Positions 20,800-30,958 of a DNA stretch of 64,000 nt are shown here, in pieces. This DNA is from Stagonosporopsis chrysanthemi. Lineage: Eukaryota; Ascomycota; Dothideomycetes; Pleosporales; Didymellaceae. Both the position numbers and the translations under genes were made by a program. How positions within the stretch are numbered: position 1 is the stretch's first letter; each line of letters opens with the position of its first letter. The DNA lies in the NCBI GenBank assembly GCA_022560025.1, contig JAFISE010000087.1:62001-126000 (forward strand). Reading direction: 5' to 3'. The notes beneath the pieces were generated by a model. The model had not been told where the DNA came from, searched no databases, and was given only the letters and a program-made list of their open reading frames with translations.

Positions 20800-22481
20800 A
20801 GCTGATGCACTCTGTTTTCGATTTTTCTTCATACGCATATCCGGCGTTCTATACCCGCTTCCTGGTTCTATTTTGCAGCTTCAACATCATGATCAGCATT
20901 CAGATGGCGTTTTTTATCCTCAGATACCCTCAACAGTGGCGTTGTAACGTTCCAGCATCTTGCATATCCTCAGGAGTCCGGCATTCCAAGCGTACGATAA
21001 CCTCCTCGACTGGACAGTCGGTCTTGCATTGGAATAGAGCTATGCTCGCCTTCGGGCTGAGTCAGTTCTGAACTTTGTGCTGCCGATGTCTACAGCAGGT
21101 CTGCGGTCGATCTCGCCTCCGGGTTTGAGGACGACTCGACGACTTGGCCGTGGTGGTTGACCTGGGCTCGATGCTGATGACAAGGATCCTAGGGTGGCGG
21201 TTATATGTGCCTTCCCAGTAATCGCTATGTATATATCACACAGAAAATCTACACTTACAAAGAACTACGTTCGATCTCTTAGTGATACGCACATAAGGCT
21301 GGAGGCACGCAGTGTGCCGTAACGGATAGCAAGTTGTACCTTTGGGTATCTGTCTTTGCAATACAGAACATCTAAAGTGGCATTTTGAGGTTGAAGTAAT
21401 TAAACAGCAAATAAACACCATTTTCGTGGTACAATTCGGTCCCTTATGTAGTCCCTCGACCTAAAGCATGACTACACCAAAGCACACTGAAATACGAGAA
21501 TTATTCTCCATCAGCAGGAGACTTTAGTGGAACTAAACAGAAATAAAGCCTGAAATAACAAGTGTCTTCGCTCACAGTAGATGCACATCTGCAAGCAATC
21601 TACTTGCACGAACCAAAGCTCGCACGAACCCTTACCCTTTCCTTCCTTCTTTACAGCATCAGATGCTTTGGTACACAATCATCTCAACCACTCTGATGCT
21701 CTCAATGCATGTAAATAAGGATCTTCCTTGCTCTCTACCTTCTTGCCATCACATTCCCATCAAAACTCTTAAGCACACTCCAGACTTCACAGCCCACAGC
21801 AATACTACTACACACCCACTTTGCGCACCGCATCCCACCTGAAAGGAAACCTCACATACCGTCAGAATCCTTTCGACATGGCCCGTCGCAGTGGACCCCC
21901 CAAGCGCCACACAAATCCAGCGATTTACATGCTGAAGATGATTCTGCTGCGTATTATTTCAATTGTCTCGCACTAGAGCTCAGAAGTAAGCCTTGTTTTT
22001 TCTGTATATTTGGTAATGCGTGCTAATATTAGTGTAGAGCGTGAATGCTTTTGGGATATATACCCATGGGTTGCTGGAGCGGAGTATTGCGATAGTGAAA
22101 CACTGCCCAAACACGTATTCCTTTGTTTGTTCGTGCGTGGAGTCTGGTGTGCAATAATTTGATAGCGATGTTATTTGGTTCGTGCATTCTTCGCAGGGTC
22201 TGTTGTGCCACATGTACATGATGAGAAATATGGAAAGTCTTTACATTGATATGGTTGCAGGGTCCTGCCCTGGCCTTCGTCCCAGAATTCCCCAGATGTC
22301 GTATGAACCTGTATCTATACTGCCGTGATATACCTCGCTGCAACTGTCAAACAACACTTTTGTATCCCTGAACTCCTGGCTAGATGTGCACCCCAGTGGA
22401 ATGAAATTATGTGGCTAACTCCGAGATGAGATAGAAGGAGTACTGCGTTCTGTGGCCTTTCGGCCGGCGTCAAGCACTGTC
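20800..22481. other. Gene-poor interval, 1.7 kb
   Basis: This contains the 3' ends of two converging genes. One short candidate frame at 21878 is listed separately. I see no RNA gene or repeat family. Confidence 0.5.
21878..21976 (+). CDS. Candidate 32-residue small ORF (weak)
   Basis: The frame starts ATGGCCCGTCGC after a long A/C-rich, leader-like stretch and ends at TAG 21974-21976. The product begins MARRSGPPKRHTNPAIYM and ends in an aliphatic run (LLRIISIVSH), so it is a basic head plus a hydrophobic tail. There is no homology support and chance occurrence is quite possible. Confidence 0.2.
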   Translation: MARRSGPPKRHTNPAIYMLKMILLRIISIVSH

Positions 22482-24737
22482 CTAACGGTGTGGTTCCATG
22501 GCACTCCGCTTCAAGCCATGTGGTGGATTTGCACCTGTACCAGCACGCCTGCGTTTGTTGACAGTTGTTGGGTCCGCCATGACCATTCCGAGTGCTCGAC
22601 CGCTGACACTGACGCTTCCGCCGGATGCTTCGGACTCGCCGACTTCGGCGGACTTAATCGTGCCGTTCGACGACTGGCTAGCATTTGAGTCGACCCGGTT
22701 AGAAGCTTGCGCATTTCGGTGTGCTTGAGCGCGGACAGCGGGTGAATCGGTTGGTCGAAACGTCGTACTCGACCTGGCAGACGCAATAGCGGCGGAGTCT
22801 GTGAACTCTCTTCGAGGGTAAGATAGGAGCGATTGACCCAGAGGTTCGTAAGCTGGAAGTACTCGCTCTTCACGCTGCTTCTTATTCCTGCGCCGTTGTA
22901 TCGTTCCAGCTGAGCTTGGCGGAACAGGGATATTGAAATCTTCATCGGCAGCACCAGAGCTTGCTGTGGTAGGACGGGTCGAGTCTGGCATCTTGGCACG
23001 CATGAAGGCGAGCATGTCCGTGACTTCCTCAATATCTTTGTCGTTGAATGCGCCCCATGATAGGTACCCTTTTCTTACAAACACGTATTTGCAAAACAAC
23101 CTCACACGGTCGCCGCCGTCTTGCTGTCCGTCAAGCGAAGTATTCCAGGATATTGCTTGACTAAAGGGCCGACCTAAGGCCTTTTGCACACGTTTGGGCA
23201 TTGAGATCTCAACTCTCTTGTAACTTTCGCCTTCTCGTTCTTGGAAGAAGATCTCGACTTGGGGGTTGCGCTGATTATGTGTCAAGCACGCGAAGATACC
23301 TTTTTTCAGTTCTTCGTCTTCCATGCGGATGACCAACGGCATGTAGTCCTTATAGGCGTATTTGACCATTGTGATGCCCTTGACCACGTCTTTACTGTAT
23401 CTCAACAAGCCTTCTATGTTGTGTGTACGCCGGAGTACAGACTGCACTATTCGATCATCAAGGGCAGTGGGGTGAGAGATCGCCGTAGTAACAGTCGCCA
23501 AGTTGTACGCAGGTGGCATGTCCTTTCCGCCAGACGCAAAAAGTCTAGGATCCCGGTGAGGGGTCACTCTAGTTGCCGACGATGGTAGAGAAGCAACATC
23601 GTATGACATTTGGCCTGATGTCCCAGCAGGCCTAGAGCTCCACGGAGGGACTAACTTGGCAGTCGGTGTTTGCGTCGGCGTCGGCGTTGGCGTTGGCGTC
23701 GGCATTGTTTGAGTCACAGGTCTTTTTGCAGGATCCACTGATATCCTAGTAGGCTTAGAGACGTGCGGTAAGGTTGCGGTAGCTGCAGGCATTGCTTGAA
23801 AGACAGCGTTGATGGCAGACCCATCTTCAGTCCCAGCCGCAAAGGTCTGCGCCAAATCGGGGCTTTCAATAGGGAGCCTATGAACTGGAGTGTGTAGATC
23901 AGTGTGAACAGTACGCTCAGACTGCTCTGGCTCGACCGCCCCCTGTTCGACTGGTTCCTGAGCAGTGTCTGATAGGAGGCCGGGCGGATCCTGCATGATG
24001 GAAGAGACCACCAGCTCATTTCCTACATCTCTCGTCGGTCGACGGTCTGAATACGTGCCGAGGGCACTGGATGCGACACCAGAATTTCGAGTGCTTTGAC
24101 TGACGCGCGAGCTGCTGATCTCGCCGGCTCCCTCGAGAGGTAGGGCTGGCTGATGGGCAAGCGCACGCGTACGCAATCGCCTCTCCGGCCGATCTGGGAA
24201 TCCAACGACGGCGACAGCTTTAGTTGTTGCTTTGAGTTGCTGCGCGAATGCTTTGCTGTCGCCATTGGTGACGTCCGCCAGTCCATGGCACATATAATAC
24301 CATAGAACAAGGGTTGAAAGGTTCCTCTCAGCATTCAAATGGTCTCTCACGGCCTTGTCCATAGGGGTTTGTAATTCTCCTCCGTCCTTGTGAAGTCGTA
24401 TGACACCATCAACCGTTAACTCCTTTCTGGATATTTCCTCATCGATATATGCAGAGACCTTTGCAACTTTGACTAGCACATAGGTCACCGAGAACGGCGG
24501 ATCTAGAGACAGCTCTGCAGTCACATAGTCCGTGGAATTGCTGGCACTCAGAGTAATTCGCAGGACGGTCCCGTGATTGTACTGACTGCCCTTGATCCAA
24601 GTGAATGCGCCATCCGTCGGTAGCGTGAGCTTAAATCTTTCCCTGAACCCTGAACCAAGGGCTTTTATGACTTCATTCTTTTTCTTGGTAACTTCCAGCC
24701 TGCTCGGAGGCGTCATTCTTGTAGGGGCATCTGGCAT
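22482..24737 (-). CDS. Large orphan protein with two structured regions and a Pro-Thr repeat linker
   Basis: Not recognised. An uninterrupted 751-codon frame. Residues 15-180 look folded: alternating hydrophobic/charged stretches such as GFRERFKLTLPTDGAFTWIKG, YVTAELSLDPPFSVTYVLVKV and LSTLVLWYYMCHGLADV. Residues 190-430 are Ser/Pro/Thr-rich and include a PTPTPTPTPTQTPT tract. A second folded region, roughly 430-590, contains DDRIVQSVLRRTHNIEGLLRYSKDVVKG, MPLVIRMEDEELKKGIFACL and GDRVRLFCKYVFVRKGYLSWGAF. The C-terminus is Ser/Arg-rich with KRRRAGTGANPPHGLKR, a possible nuclear localisation signal. There is no signal peptide or membrane span. A nuclear or scaffold role is conceivable but unsupported. 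Confidence 0.75.
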   Translation of the reverse strand: MPDAPTRMTPPSRLEVTKKKNEVIKALGSGFRERFKLTLPTDGAFTWIKGSQYNHGTVLRITLSASNSTDYVTAELSLDPPFSVTYVLVKVAKVSAYIDEEISRKELTVDGVIRLHKDGGELQTPMDKAVRDHLNAERNLSTLVLWYYMCHGLADVTNGDSKAFAQQLKATTKAVAVVGFPDRPERRLRTRALAHQPALPLEGAGEISSSRVSQSTRNSGVASSALGTYSDRRPTRDVGNELVVSSIMQDPPGLLSDTAQEPVEQGAVEPEQSERTVHTDLHTPVHRLPIESPDLAQTFAAGTEDGSAINAVFQAMPAATATLPHVSKPTRISVDPAKRPVTQTMPTPTPTPTPTQTPTAKLVPPWSSRPAGTSGQMSYDVASLPSSATRVTPHRDPRLFASGGKDMPPAYNLATVTTAISHPTALDDRIVQSVLRRTHNIEGLLRYSKDVVKGITMVKYAYKDYMPLVIRMEDEELKKGIFACLTHNQRNPQVEIFFQEREGESYKRVEISMPKRVQKALGRPFSQAISWNTSLDGQQDGGDRVRLFCKYVFVRKGYLSWGAFNDKDIEEVTDMLAFMRAKMPDSTRPTTASSGAADEDFNIPVPPSSAGTIQRRRNKKQREERVLPAYEPLGQSLLSYPRREFTDSAAIASARSSTTFRPTDSPAVRAQAHRNAQASNRVDSNASQSSNGTIKSAEVGESEASGGSVSVSGRALGMVMADPTTVNKRRRAGTGANPPHGLKRSAMEPHR
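23661..23704. repeat. GTCGGC/GTTGGC hexamer repeat coding Pro-Thr
   Basis: A degenerate 6-bp tandem array inside the 751-residue orphan encodes alternating Pro and Thr. Such tracts are prone to length change between strains. Confidence 0.8.
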
Positions 24738-25561
24738 CGTGGCTGCTGCTCGTGCAGTGCCCGAATGGCGGGATTACCAATCACGTGGCGATAGTGTTAC
24801 GCGATAACGGAAAGTATGACAAAGAACAGCACACTTGCGGGTATCGAAGGACGGAATGTTGGAGGAAACGTGAATAGAACAGATGCGAGTTGATGAGATG
24901 AGCACTGATGAACTTGCAAGTTTGCGGTAGCGACGTTGTACGCCACTTGCTATGTCCCTGGTACCTTAATATTAAGCCTTTGCCGTGTCACTTTCTGGGC
25001 GTCTGTTCGTGGAACCATATGATACATGCTTACTGTGGGGAACATTACTTTTCAGGGCATTGCGGGAAGTAAACGACTCGAGCTTGTGGCTTGCAAACAC
25101 CGTGTCCGTCGGTAGGTTCAACAACCGCCAAACTGATTGTGTCTTCTACAGTATTGAGGAATGAGAACCGGACCGATGTCAGTTCGATTAGGTTCGCTAC
25201 CGGCTCGACGCGCCCAAGACGCTTTTAGTGCGCATCGCCAAGCGTAGGATGCACGACGCACCGGGTAGAGAGGCATGGTGCTGAAAGGGTGGAACATGCC
25301 AAATCATCGATCGCAAAAGCTCTGCCGTGCTGCTCTGTCTCAATTCCGTACGTATGTTGCACGTTCCTTGGGCTACGAATACGAGCTCACGCCCCACCTG
25401 GAATGCTGTCTAGTTACGGTTAAGGCGCTCGGGCTCCATCCCCGAGCTGCTCCTGAGGACTCCTCGATGGTCCAAGGCCACAGAACAGCTCGACAACCGA
25501 TCCCGAGAACTAGGAACTCTGTCCCCTGCATTCAGATGACATACGTTCGTTACTAGCGACA
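24738..25561. other. Divergent intergenic region, 824 bp
   Basis: It lies between the starts of the 751-residue orphan and the GT31-like gene and should hold both promoters. Short frames here lack coding character. Confidence 0.5.
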
Positions 25562-26995
25562 ATGCTCGCGAACAAAAAGCACCTTGTGCCGCGCCCAACG
25601 CGTCTTCTCTTCTTCCTTGCGCTCGTATACGCTTTCTGCTGGATCAAGGGCTGGCCTGTAACTTACGACGACGAAGAGTTGCCCCCAAGCCAGCGACCAA
25701 AACCAACGACCGCCCTCGGCGAACACCGCGTTGGCGTCGACCGCCTCATTGTAACCGTTACCACCGCCGCGACTGATGCGTTCACGAAGCTTGCGCCCGC
25801 GCTGCTCTACCTCGATGGCGCATACCACAAGGACCTGCTGCTCATGGGAGACGCCATGATGGACATTGGGCCATTCCCAGTCTTTGATGTGCTGGCAAAG
25901 TACCCCGCCAAGTACGTCGCGGAGACAGATGAGCTGAAGAGGTACAAGCGCCAGCGCGAGTATGCGCGGGCGGGCATACCGCCCAGTAATCTACAAGAAG
26001 AGGACCAAGAAAAAGAGCAGGCAGTTCTTAGGGCTCTGGCGAAATACAAAGTGTTCAGGGCCATGGAGAGTACCTGGGAGTATCGTCCGAAGCGGGATTG
26101 GTACGTCTTCACCGACGAAGAGACATTTATCGACCGGGGGAATTTGCTGGATTGGCTGAGCCAGCACGACCCGAAATTGAAGCACTTCTTCAGCAATCCA
26201 CCTATCGCTGATGTTCCGGACGCTTCTGCAGCTGGTGGGACTTCTTTCATCGTGTCTGGCGAGACAATGCGACTCGTGTTCGACGATCGAAAGAACATGC
26301 TGAAAAACTTCAAGAACTGGGACCCAAGAATTCCAGATTACCCTTCGGTAATACACTTTATCGAAAGTTTTTTTAAAACCGAATTCAGTCTGGAGATGAA
26401 GAGCATCTGGCCCGGTGTTTCGGGCTTCAATCCAACCACCGCCACTTACTCCCCAGCACTCTGGTGCGAGCCAGTCCTCTTGATGCACCACGTCTCGGCC
26501 AGTATTGGCAGCCAGCTGTTCAAGTTTCAGAGCGAGCGAGCCGAAGAACACAAGGTCGATAATGCGCTGCGTTTTGCAGATTTGTGGTACCGTTTCATCG
26601 GCTCGGAGGACCTCAATTCGACTCGCAACGACTGGGACAATCTATCGTCGGAGTCCACAAATAACAGATATAACATATTGTTCGAAAATCATGGCGAGCC
26701 AGATGCCAGCCGTGCCAAGAGAGGGGAGGACTCCTGGGTGTCTTGCAAAGAGTCTTGCGAAATGAGCAAGCATTGCGTACAATGGTCGTACTCATCGGTC
26801 GCGGCGCCGAACTGGAACGAGAACGGCCTGACAAAGTGTCATTTGAGTAGTAGTATGCGCCTTGGTGCGCATGCTGCGCCAGAGGCAGTCAAAGTCAATG
26901 GAGAAATCAGGTCCCGCACATGGACGAGTGGCTGGAGGAAGGACCACTTCAAGCGTTGGGCGAACCAGCAGCGGTGTAAAATTCAGCAGCACTAA
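25562..26995 (+). CDS. Fungal GT31-like glycosyltransferase, type II membrane protein
   Basis: A single exon of 477 residues. One N-terminal membrane segment (RLLFFLALVYAFCWIKGW) predicts a type II Golgi protein. The core resembles the fungal branch of beta-1,3-glycosyltransferases: RDWYVFTDEETFIDRGNLLDWLSQHDP sits where homologues have YVFxEADTYL, and SAAGGTSFIVSGETMRLVF matches the following GGSGFVLS element. The metal-binding DxD-type motif is therefore atypical, reading TDEET. A C-terminal Cys-containing segment (CKESCEMSKHCVQWSY, later KCHLSSSMRLG) resembles the short PAN/Apple-like end found in this group. The family call is by motif pattern; donor and acceptor sugars are unknown. Confidence 0.75.
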   Translation: MLANKKHLVPRPTRLLFFLALVYAFCWIKGWPVTYDDEELPPSQRPKPTTALGEHRVGVDRLIVTVTTAATDAFTKLAPALLYLDGAYHKDLLLMGDAMMDIGPFPVFDVLAKYPAKYVAETDELKRYKRQREYARAGIPPSNLQEEDQEKEQAVLRALAKYKVFRAMESTWEYRPKRDWYVFTDEETFIDRGNLLDWLSQHDPKLKHFFSNPPIADVPDASAAGGTSFIVSGETMRLVFDDRKNMLKNFKNWDPRIPDYPSVIHFIESFFKTEFSLEMKSIWPGVSGFNPTTATYSPALWCEPVLLMHHVSASIGSQLFKFQSERAEEHKVDNALRFADLWYRFIGSEDLNSTRNDWDNLSSESTNNRYNILFENHGEPDASRAKRGEDSWVSCKESCEMSKHCVQWSYSSVAAPNWNENGLTKCHLSSSMRLGAHAAPEAVKVNGEIRSRTWTSGWRKDHFKRWANQQRCKIQQH

Positions 26996-27633
26996 TGAGA
27001 TCGTGATGTTCGGAAACCTCGACACAGTCGTGCCTGTGCCTATGGGATCCGCTGAACTGCTTATGTCGACGATTCCTCACATTTCAGCGCAAGCCGCGGA
27101 TGCAGACATCACTCGCCTCGATTCGATACATGCCTGACATGAGCGCGGGTTGTTGCAAATTTGTCGTTCTGTTCACAACTTATCTGGGTTCCAGGTTGAT
27201 AACGGCGGCAGACTTTACGTGGTTGTCTCGTCAGCTGCACGATGATTCCAGCGAGCGCTCGGAATATGATGCGTACAGCTTGTGTATTTGACTTGGCTCC
27301 TGAGTTGCTGGCGATGTGGTACGGTCCGAATATAGACTTTTGAGGTGAGAGGGGGTGAGTGATTGGCATTGTTGTGGGCGAGTCCCGTAGTTTCAGTTTA
27401 CGGCAGGAGGCAATCACAACAGGGCTATCAAACATTTGTAGTTCAGTTTCGATATAGTCGCGGGAGCACATCATCATCGACTTTAATGTGACGATTTAGC
27501 GGCTGACTGACAGCGAGAAGATGACCTACTTCACCTACAACAGTTTGGATGCATCACCTAAACCTTGCTTGCAAAGGTTCTCGTGACAAAGACCTTGCGA
27601 ACCATCGTATTGCCGCTTTCTTAGTCACTCGAC
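26996..27633. other. Intergenic region, 638 bp
   Basis: I see no coding frame or structured element I can support. Confidence 0.5.
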
Positions 27634-28218
27634 ATGCAGAATGACAACCACCTACCGCCTTGTGCTCCATTAGCTAACCGCACCTTCTCCATGCCGAGCA
27701 CGCCACTGCCATCACGCGCGAAAGTGCCTCCACCATTGACGCCGACACCTCACTCTGATGACCACCAGGCAGCATTCTCCGTGCCCGCCACCGCCTTCCA
27801 GACACCTCCCCCATCTAGCCCTGTTATCGAGAGCAGCCCTATAACAAGCCAATGCCCTGCTCCAATTAACGCTCGACTGGCCGCTTATTATACCTTCGAC
27901 GATGGTCCTCGCACTGTGCCTGGTACAGCCTTGTACTACAAGACCTACGCTTTTCGCGAGAAGATCAGCTCAAGCGCTGCCTTATACCCTGGACGCGATG
28001 GCAACGAGGACTTAGACTCTGATGCCGAGGCCGACGATAAGCAACCGAAAAAGGCTAGCCAAGCTGTGAAGAGGAAGTCTTTGATTGTCATTCTCAGTAT
28101 GACGAGCGCGCGTCGTGCGACAGCCAGACGAAAGGTTGACGGGAGGGCGCAGCGGGCGAACCGCAGATTGTGCGTTCTCGTTGGTTTGTTGAAAGACCAG
28201 AGACTGACGATTGCTTAG
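27634..28218 (+). CDS. Pro/Ser-rich orphan protein
   Basis: Not recognised. Read without introns it gives 194 residues. The first 80 are Pro/Ser/Thr-rich (TPLPSRAKVPPPLTPTPHSDD), followed by a compact, better-ordered segment INARLAAYYTFDDGPRTVPG, then TALYYKTYAFREK, then an acidic patch (DLDSDAEADD) and a basic end. An alternative model splices 28097-28218 (donor GTATGA after LIVIL, acceptor CTTAG) and ends at 28230, shortening the protein to about 157 residues. The basic tail MTSARRATARRKVDG would then be intronic. RNA evidence would decide between them. Confidence 0.55.
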   Translation: MQNDNHLPPCAPLANRTFSMPSTPLPSRAKVPPPLTPTPHSDDHQAAFSVPATAFQTPPPSSPVIESSPITSQCPAPINARLAAYYTFDDGPRTVPGTALYYKTYAFREKISSSAALYPGRDGNEDLDSDAEADDKQPKKASQAVKRKSLIVILSMTSARRATARRKVDGRAQRANRRLCVLVGLLKDQRLTIA

Positions 28219-28683
28219 AAAGTTCTTGAGGAAGCTCGAAGGAAAGGGTAGACTGTTTGGGTGGGATTAGGAGCTTGCTTAGGTAGTCGGTGAGGGCAGC
28301 TAGATTGATAGTGAAACGGCATGAGTGAAGGTAGGGACTTCATACAGTGGTATGAGAAGGGACGAGTCGTGGACTTGGATCGCCAGTGGCCTGTCTTTCG
28401 ATCTCGCCAAGTTCTGCGCGTTTGCTTGTGGTTCTGCGGGTATCCTTCTGATTCGATTTGATTCACCTTGTAAAGCGGCGACATGGAGTCTACTTCATCT
28501 CACCATCATAACGTCTCAACTCTCCACAAGTTTTGGTCTCTAGGACACTCGTGACTTTTCCCCATCCTCTATCCTCGTGAGATTGCAGGTCGGTACTGAT
28601 CCAGCAATCAAGTTTGTACCTTACCTTTATTAACAAGCTACCATCATAACTTGACTTTCACCAGGCACAACCGCAGCACGAAC
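28219..28683. other. Intergenic region, about 465 bp
   Basis: Presumed 3' UTR and the promoter of the next gene. Nothing distinctive was seen. Confidence 0.5.
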
Positions 28684-29433
28684 ATGTGCAGCATCGACCA
28701 CGATCTGATCATCCCACACGAAGATTCCGAACCAGAAGACTTCAACTACCACCTCAATTATGTCAAAGAGAGCAATCAAACCTGGGATACCTTTCACCCA
28801 CCACCCACCGCTAGGAACCCAGACCTACTTCCAGACGCCTCTCCGCGCACGCCCCGCTGGAAATCTGTCTCTGCTACGATCCGTGACTTCCATACCCGCT
28901 TCGCCGCCCACAACGCCATAATCGATAACCCGCGCTGCAGCGGACCCGATCGGCGCACCGTACTCTCGCTGTACTGCGAAGCACTGTCGAAGCTTGAACA
29001 TGTTCCCGACGTCACTGCAATCAAGATCCATCTCGAGGTGAAAAAGAAAGTGGAGACGATCCTGGATCTACGCGTCGCGCAGCCAGACGACGCTGTATTC
29101 TACACCAAAGACGCGTTACTGAGTCCGCTGCAACCGCAGTACGCGGCGCCGAGGCTGGAGTTCTATGATAGAGAAGATGGACAGGGAGAGGATGCGTACT
29201 TTCGGACGGGATATGCGAGGTTGTGGGAGTGGAGGAAGGAGGGCTGGCCCAGGGTTGTGCCGTGGAAGGCGGTAAAGCGGGAACAGATGGTGAGGGAGGG
29301 AAAAAAAAGGAAGGGGTGGAAGATGCTGAGAGAGACAGTTAGTGAGGGACTGATGAAGGCGCTTGATCCTGAGACCGACCCAAAGGACTGGGGCGAGGAG
29401 GTGGATGCTGATCCTGGGAGACCGTGGGCGTGA
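28684..29433 (+). CDS. Hypothetical protein, charged, 249 residues
   Basis: Not recognised. A single exon starting at the ATG in AACATGTGCAGC. The N-terminus is acidic (HEDSEPEDFNYHLNYV) and the middle looks helical (TIRDFHTRFAAHNAI, then VTAIKIHLEVKKKVETILDL). The C-terminal part has many aromatics and basics: TGYARLWEWRKEGWPRVVPWKAVKREQM, then MLRETVSEGLMKALDPETDPKDWGEEV. There is no signal peptide, membrane span or Cys pair. The ordered C-terminal half makes a real protein likely, but no function can be assigned. Confidence 0.65.
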   Translation: MCSIDHDLIIPHEDSEPEDFNYHLNYVKESNQTWDTFHPPPTARNPDLLPDASPRTPRWKSVSATIRDFHTRFAAHNAIIDNPRCSGPDRRTVLSLYCEALSKLEHVPDVTAIKIHLEVKKKVETILDLRVAQPDDAVFYTKDALLSPLQPQYAAPRLEFYDREDGQGEDAYFRTGYARLWEWRKEGWPRVVPWKAVKREQMVREGKKRKGWKMLRETVSEGLMKALDPETDPKDWGEEVDADPGRPWA

Positions 29434-29848
29434 GGTCTTCGCAGGCGTGGCTGGTTGGCAGTACTGAACTTCTATCATGCTTTGTTATGGAGAAGCCCTT
29501 CTCATCTACTCTTCGCTCTGATGATGAATAGCTTGAAGAGAAATGATTGTGAAAGGACCGGGGGGTCTGTGTATGCCGCACACAAGCCATACTGGAGGAT
29601 GTACGGTTTACGAGGCAGACAATCTGTGGGCGAAGAAGATCAAAAAGGAATTTAGTCTGCATGCAATCTGGTGAAGAAGTCAGCTGATGCCCCGGCCTCG
29701 CTACCAAGAGACACATCCCACTTGTGGTGGGGCATCCGTTATCGCGGCGCTACTGTCACACCAAATCGCACCTTCTTTGATGTAGCTGACAGTCTCCTGC
29801 GTCTCGCGAATTCGAACCTTCCCTCGCAACAACCAGTCAGCACCCACA
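29434..29848. other. Intergenic region, 415 bp
   Basis: Promoter and leader of the DUF4202 gene. Nothing else was seen. Confidence 0.5.
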
Positions 29849-30439
29849 ATGGCATCCGATTCGTCTTTCTCAAAGGCACTTGCTGCGATTGACGCGGCGC
29901 ACGCTCTCGACCCCACCAAAACCACCATCAACGGCGAAGAAGTCCCCTACGAATTGCACTACGCGCAGAAATGCACGGCCTACCTTGAGAAGCGCGCCCC
30001 AGATGCGCCAGAGCACCTCCGCCTCGCGATCCGCGCGCAGCACTTCCGCCGCTGGGAGATTCCGCGATCCTCCTACCCCATGACGCGCGTGGGCTATCAT
30101 GCGTGGCGCACCTTCCTCAAGAAACGGCAGGCCGAGCTTGTCGAGACCATCTGCAAAGACGCTGGGTATCCAGATGAGACAACACAGCGCGTGGGCGCGC
30201 TAATACGGAAAGAGGACCTGAAGGTGGACGAGGAGACGCAGGTACTGGAGGATGTGGCATGCCTAGTGTTTCTGGACGACCAGTTCGAGGCGTTTGAGAA
30301 GGAGCATGACGAAGAGAAGATCATCAAGATCTTACAGAAGACATGGGGCAAGATGACGGAGAAAGGGCATGAGTTGGCGTTACAGATTCCCATGGGCGAG
30401 AGGCCGAAGGAGGTCATCGCCAAAGCGTTGGCTGGATAA
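29849..30439 (+). CDS. DUF4202 domain protein
   Basis: A single exon of 196 residues, essentially all one DUF4202 domain. Characteristic segments in order are AIDAAHALDPTKT, ELHYAQKCTAYLEKRAP, LRLAIRAQHFRRWEIPRSSYPMTRVGYHAWR, LIRKEDLKVDEETQVLEDVACLVFLDDQFEAFEKEHDEEKI, and a final KTWGKMTEKGHELAL. The family occurs in bacteria and fungi and is predicted to be all-alpha. The conserved His, Arg, Asp and Glu residues recall HD-type hydrolases, but no activity is established to my knowledge. The start is at CACAATGGCATCC, a good context. It has no obvious functional link to its neighbours. Confidence 0.88.
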   Translation: MASDSSFSKALAAIDAAHALDPTKTTINGEEVPYELHYAQKCTAYLEKRAPDAPEHLRLAIRAQHFRRWEIPRSSYPMTRVGYHAWRTFLKKRQAELVETICKDAGYPDETTQRVGALIRKEDLKVDEETQVLEDVACLVFLDDQFEAFEKEHDEEKIIKILQKTWGKMTEKGHELALQIPMGERPKEVIAKALAG

Positions 30440-30751
30440 GCCATCTCGTTCAGAGCCTTTTACTCTCACCACGAATACTGGTCTGTCACTTGAAACGTGG
30501 TCCACAATACGACAACCATTGACCGATTCTCTCACGCCTGCTCGACTTGACGGCAGCCGCCCCACCACTCACGCACCGCAGAAGCTTCCAGACACATGCA
30601 CCGCCACAGCATGACGTAGTTGTTTGTGATCACACCACAAGCTATAAGACTCTGAAGGCTGCCTGTAATTCGGTACTTCAACAGTGACTACGCCTTCTTG
30701 TTTGCCGTTACAGAATAACACCTCTCAAGCATTGACGTGCGACATCTCGCA
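30440..30751. other. Intergenic region, 312 bp
   Basis: Presumed 3' UTR and promoter. Nothing distinctive was seen. Confidence 0.45.
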
Positions 30752-30958
30752 ATGCCTTCCACATCATCAACAACATCTGTCAGCTCAGCGACAGCACAAA
30801 CAGCGCATGATATGTCTCACCCAGACACTCAGAGCGTAGCCAGCGCAAACACTCAGCAGAGCGATCAAGAGAAGGAGAAGGATAAGGAGAGGGAAGCCGG
30901 GAGACTGTATGAGGAGAGGATCGAGGAAGAGTACGCCAAGCGTGAGGGTGGTGCTTAA
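30752..30958 (+). CDS. Small disordered protein, 68 residues
   Basis: Not recognised. The first 40 residues are Ser/Thr/Gln/Ala-rich; the remainder is a Glu/Lys/Arg helix-forming stretch (DQEKEKDKEREAGRLYEERIEEEYAKREGGA). No Cys or Trp. Size and composition recall the hydrophilic protein at 15733, but they are not alignable by eye. The start AATGCCTTCC and the sharp compositional switch support translation, but the evidence is limited. Confidence 0.5.
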   Translation: MPSTSSTTSVSSATAQTAHDMSHPDTQSVASANTQQSDQEKEKDKEREAGRLYEERIEEEYAKREGGA

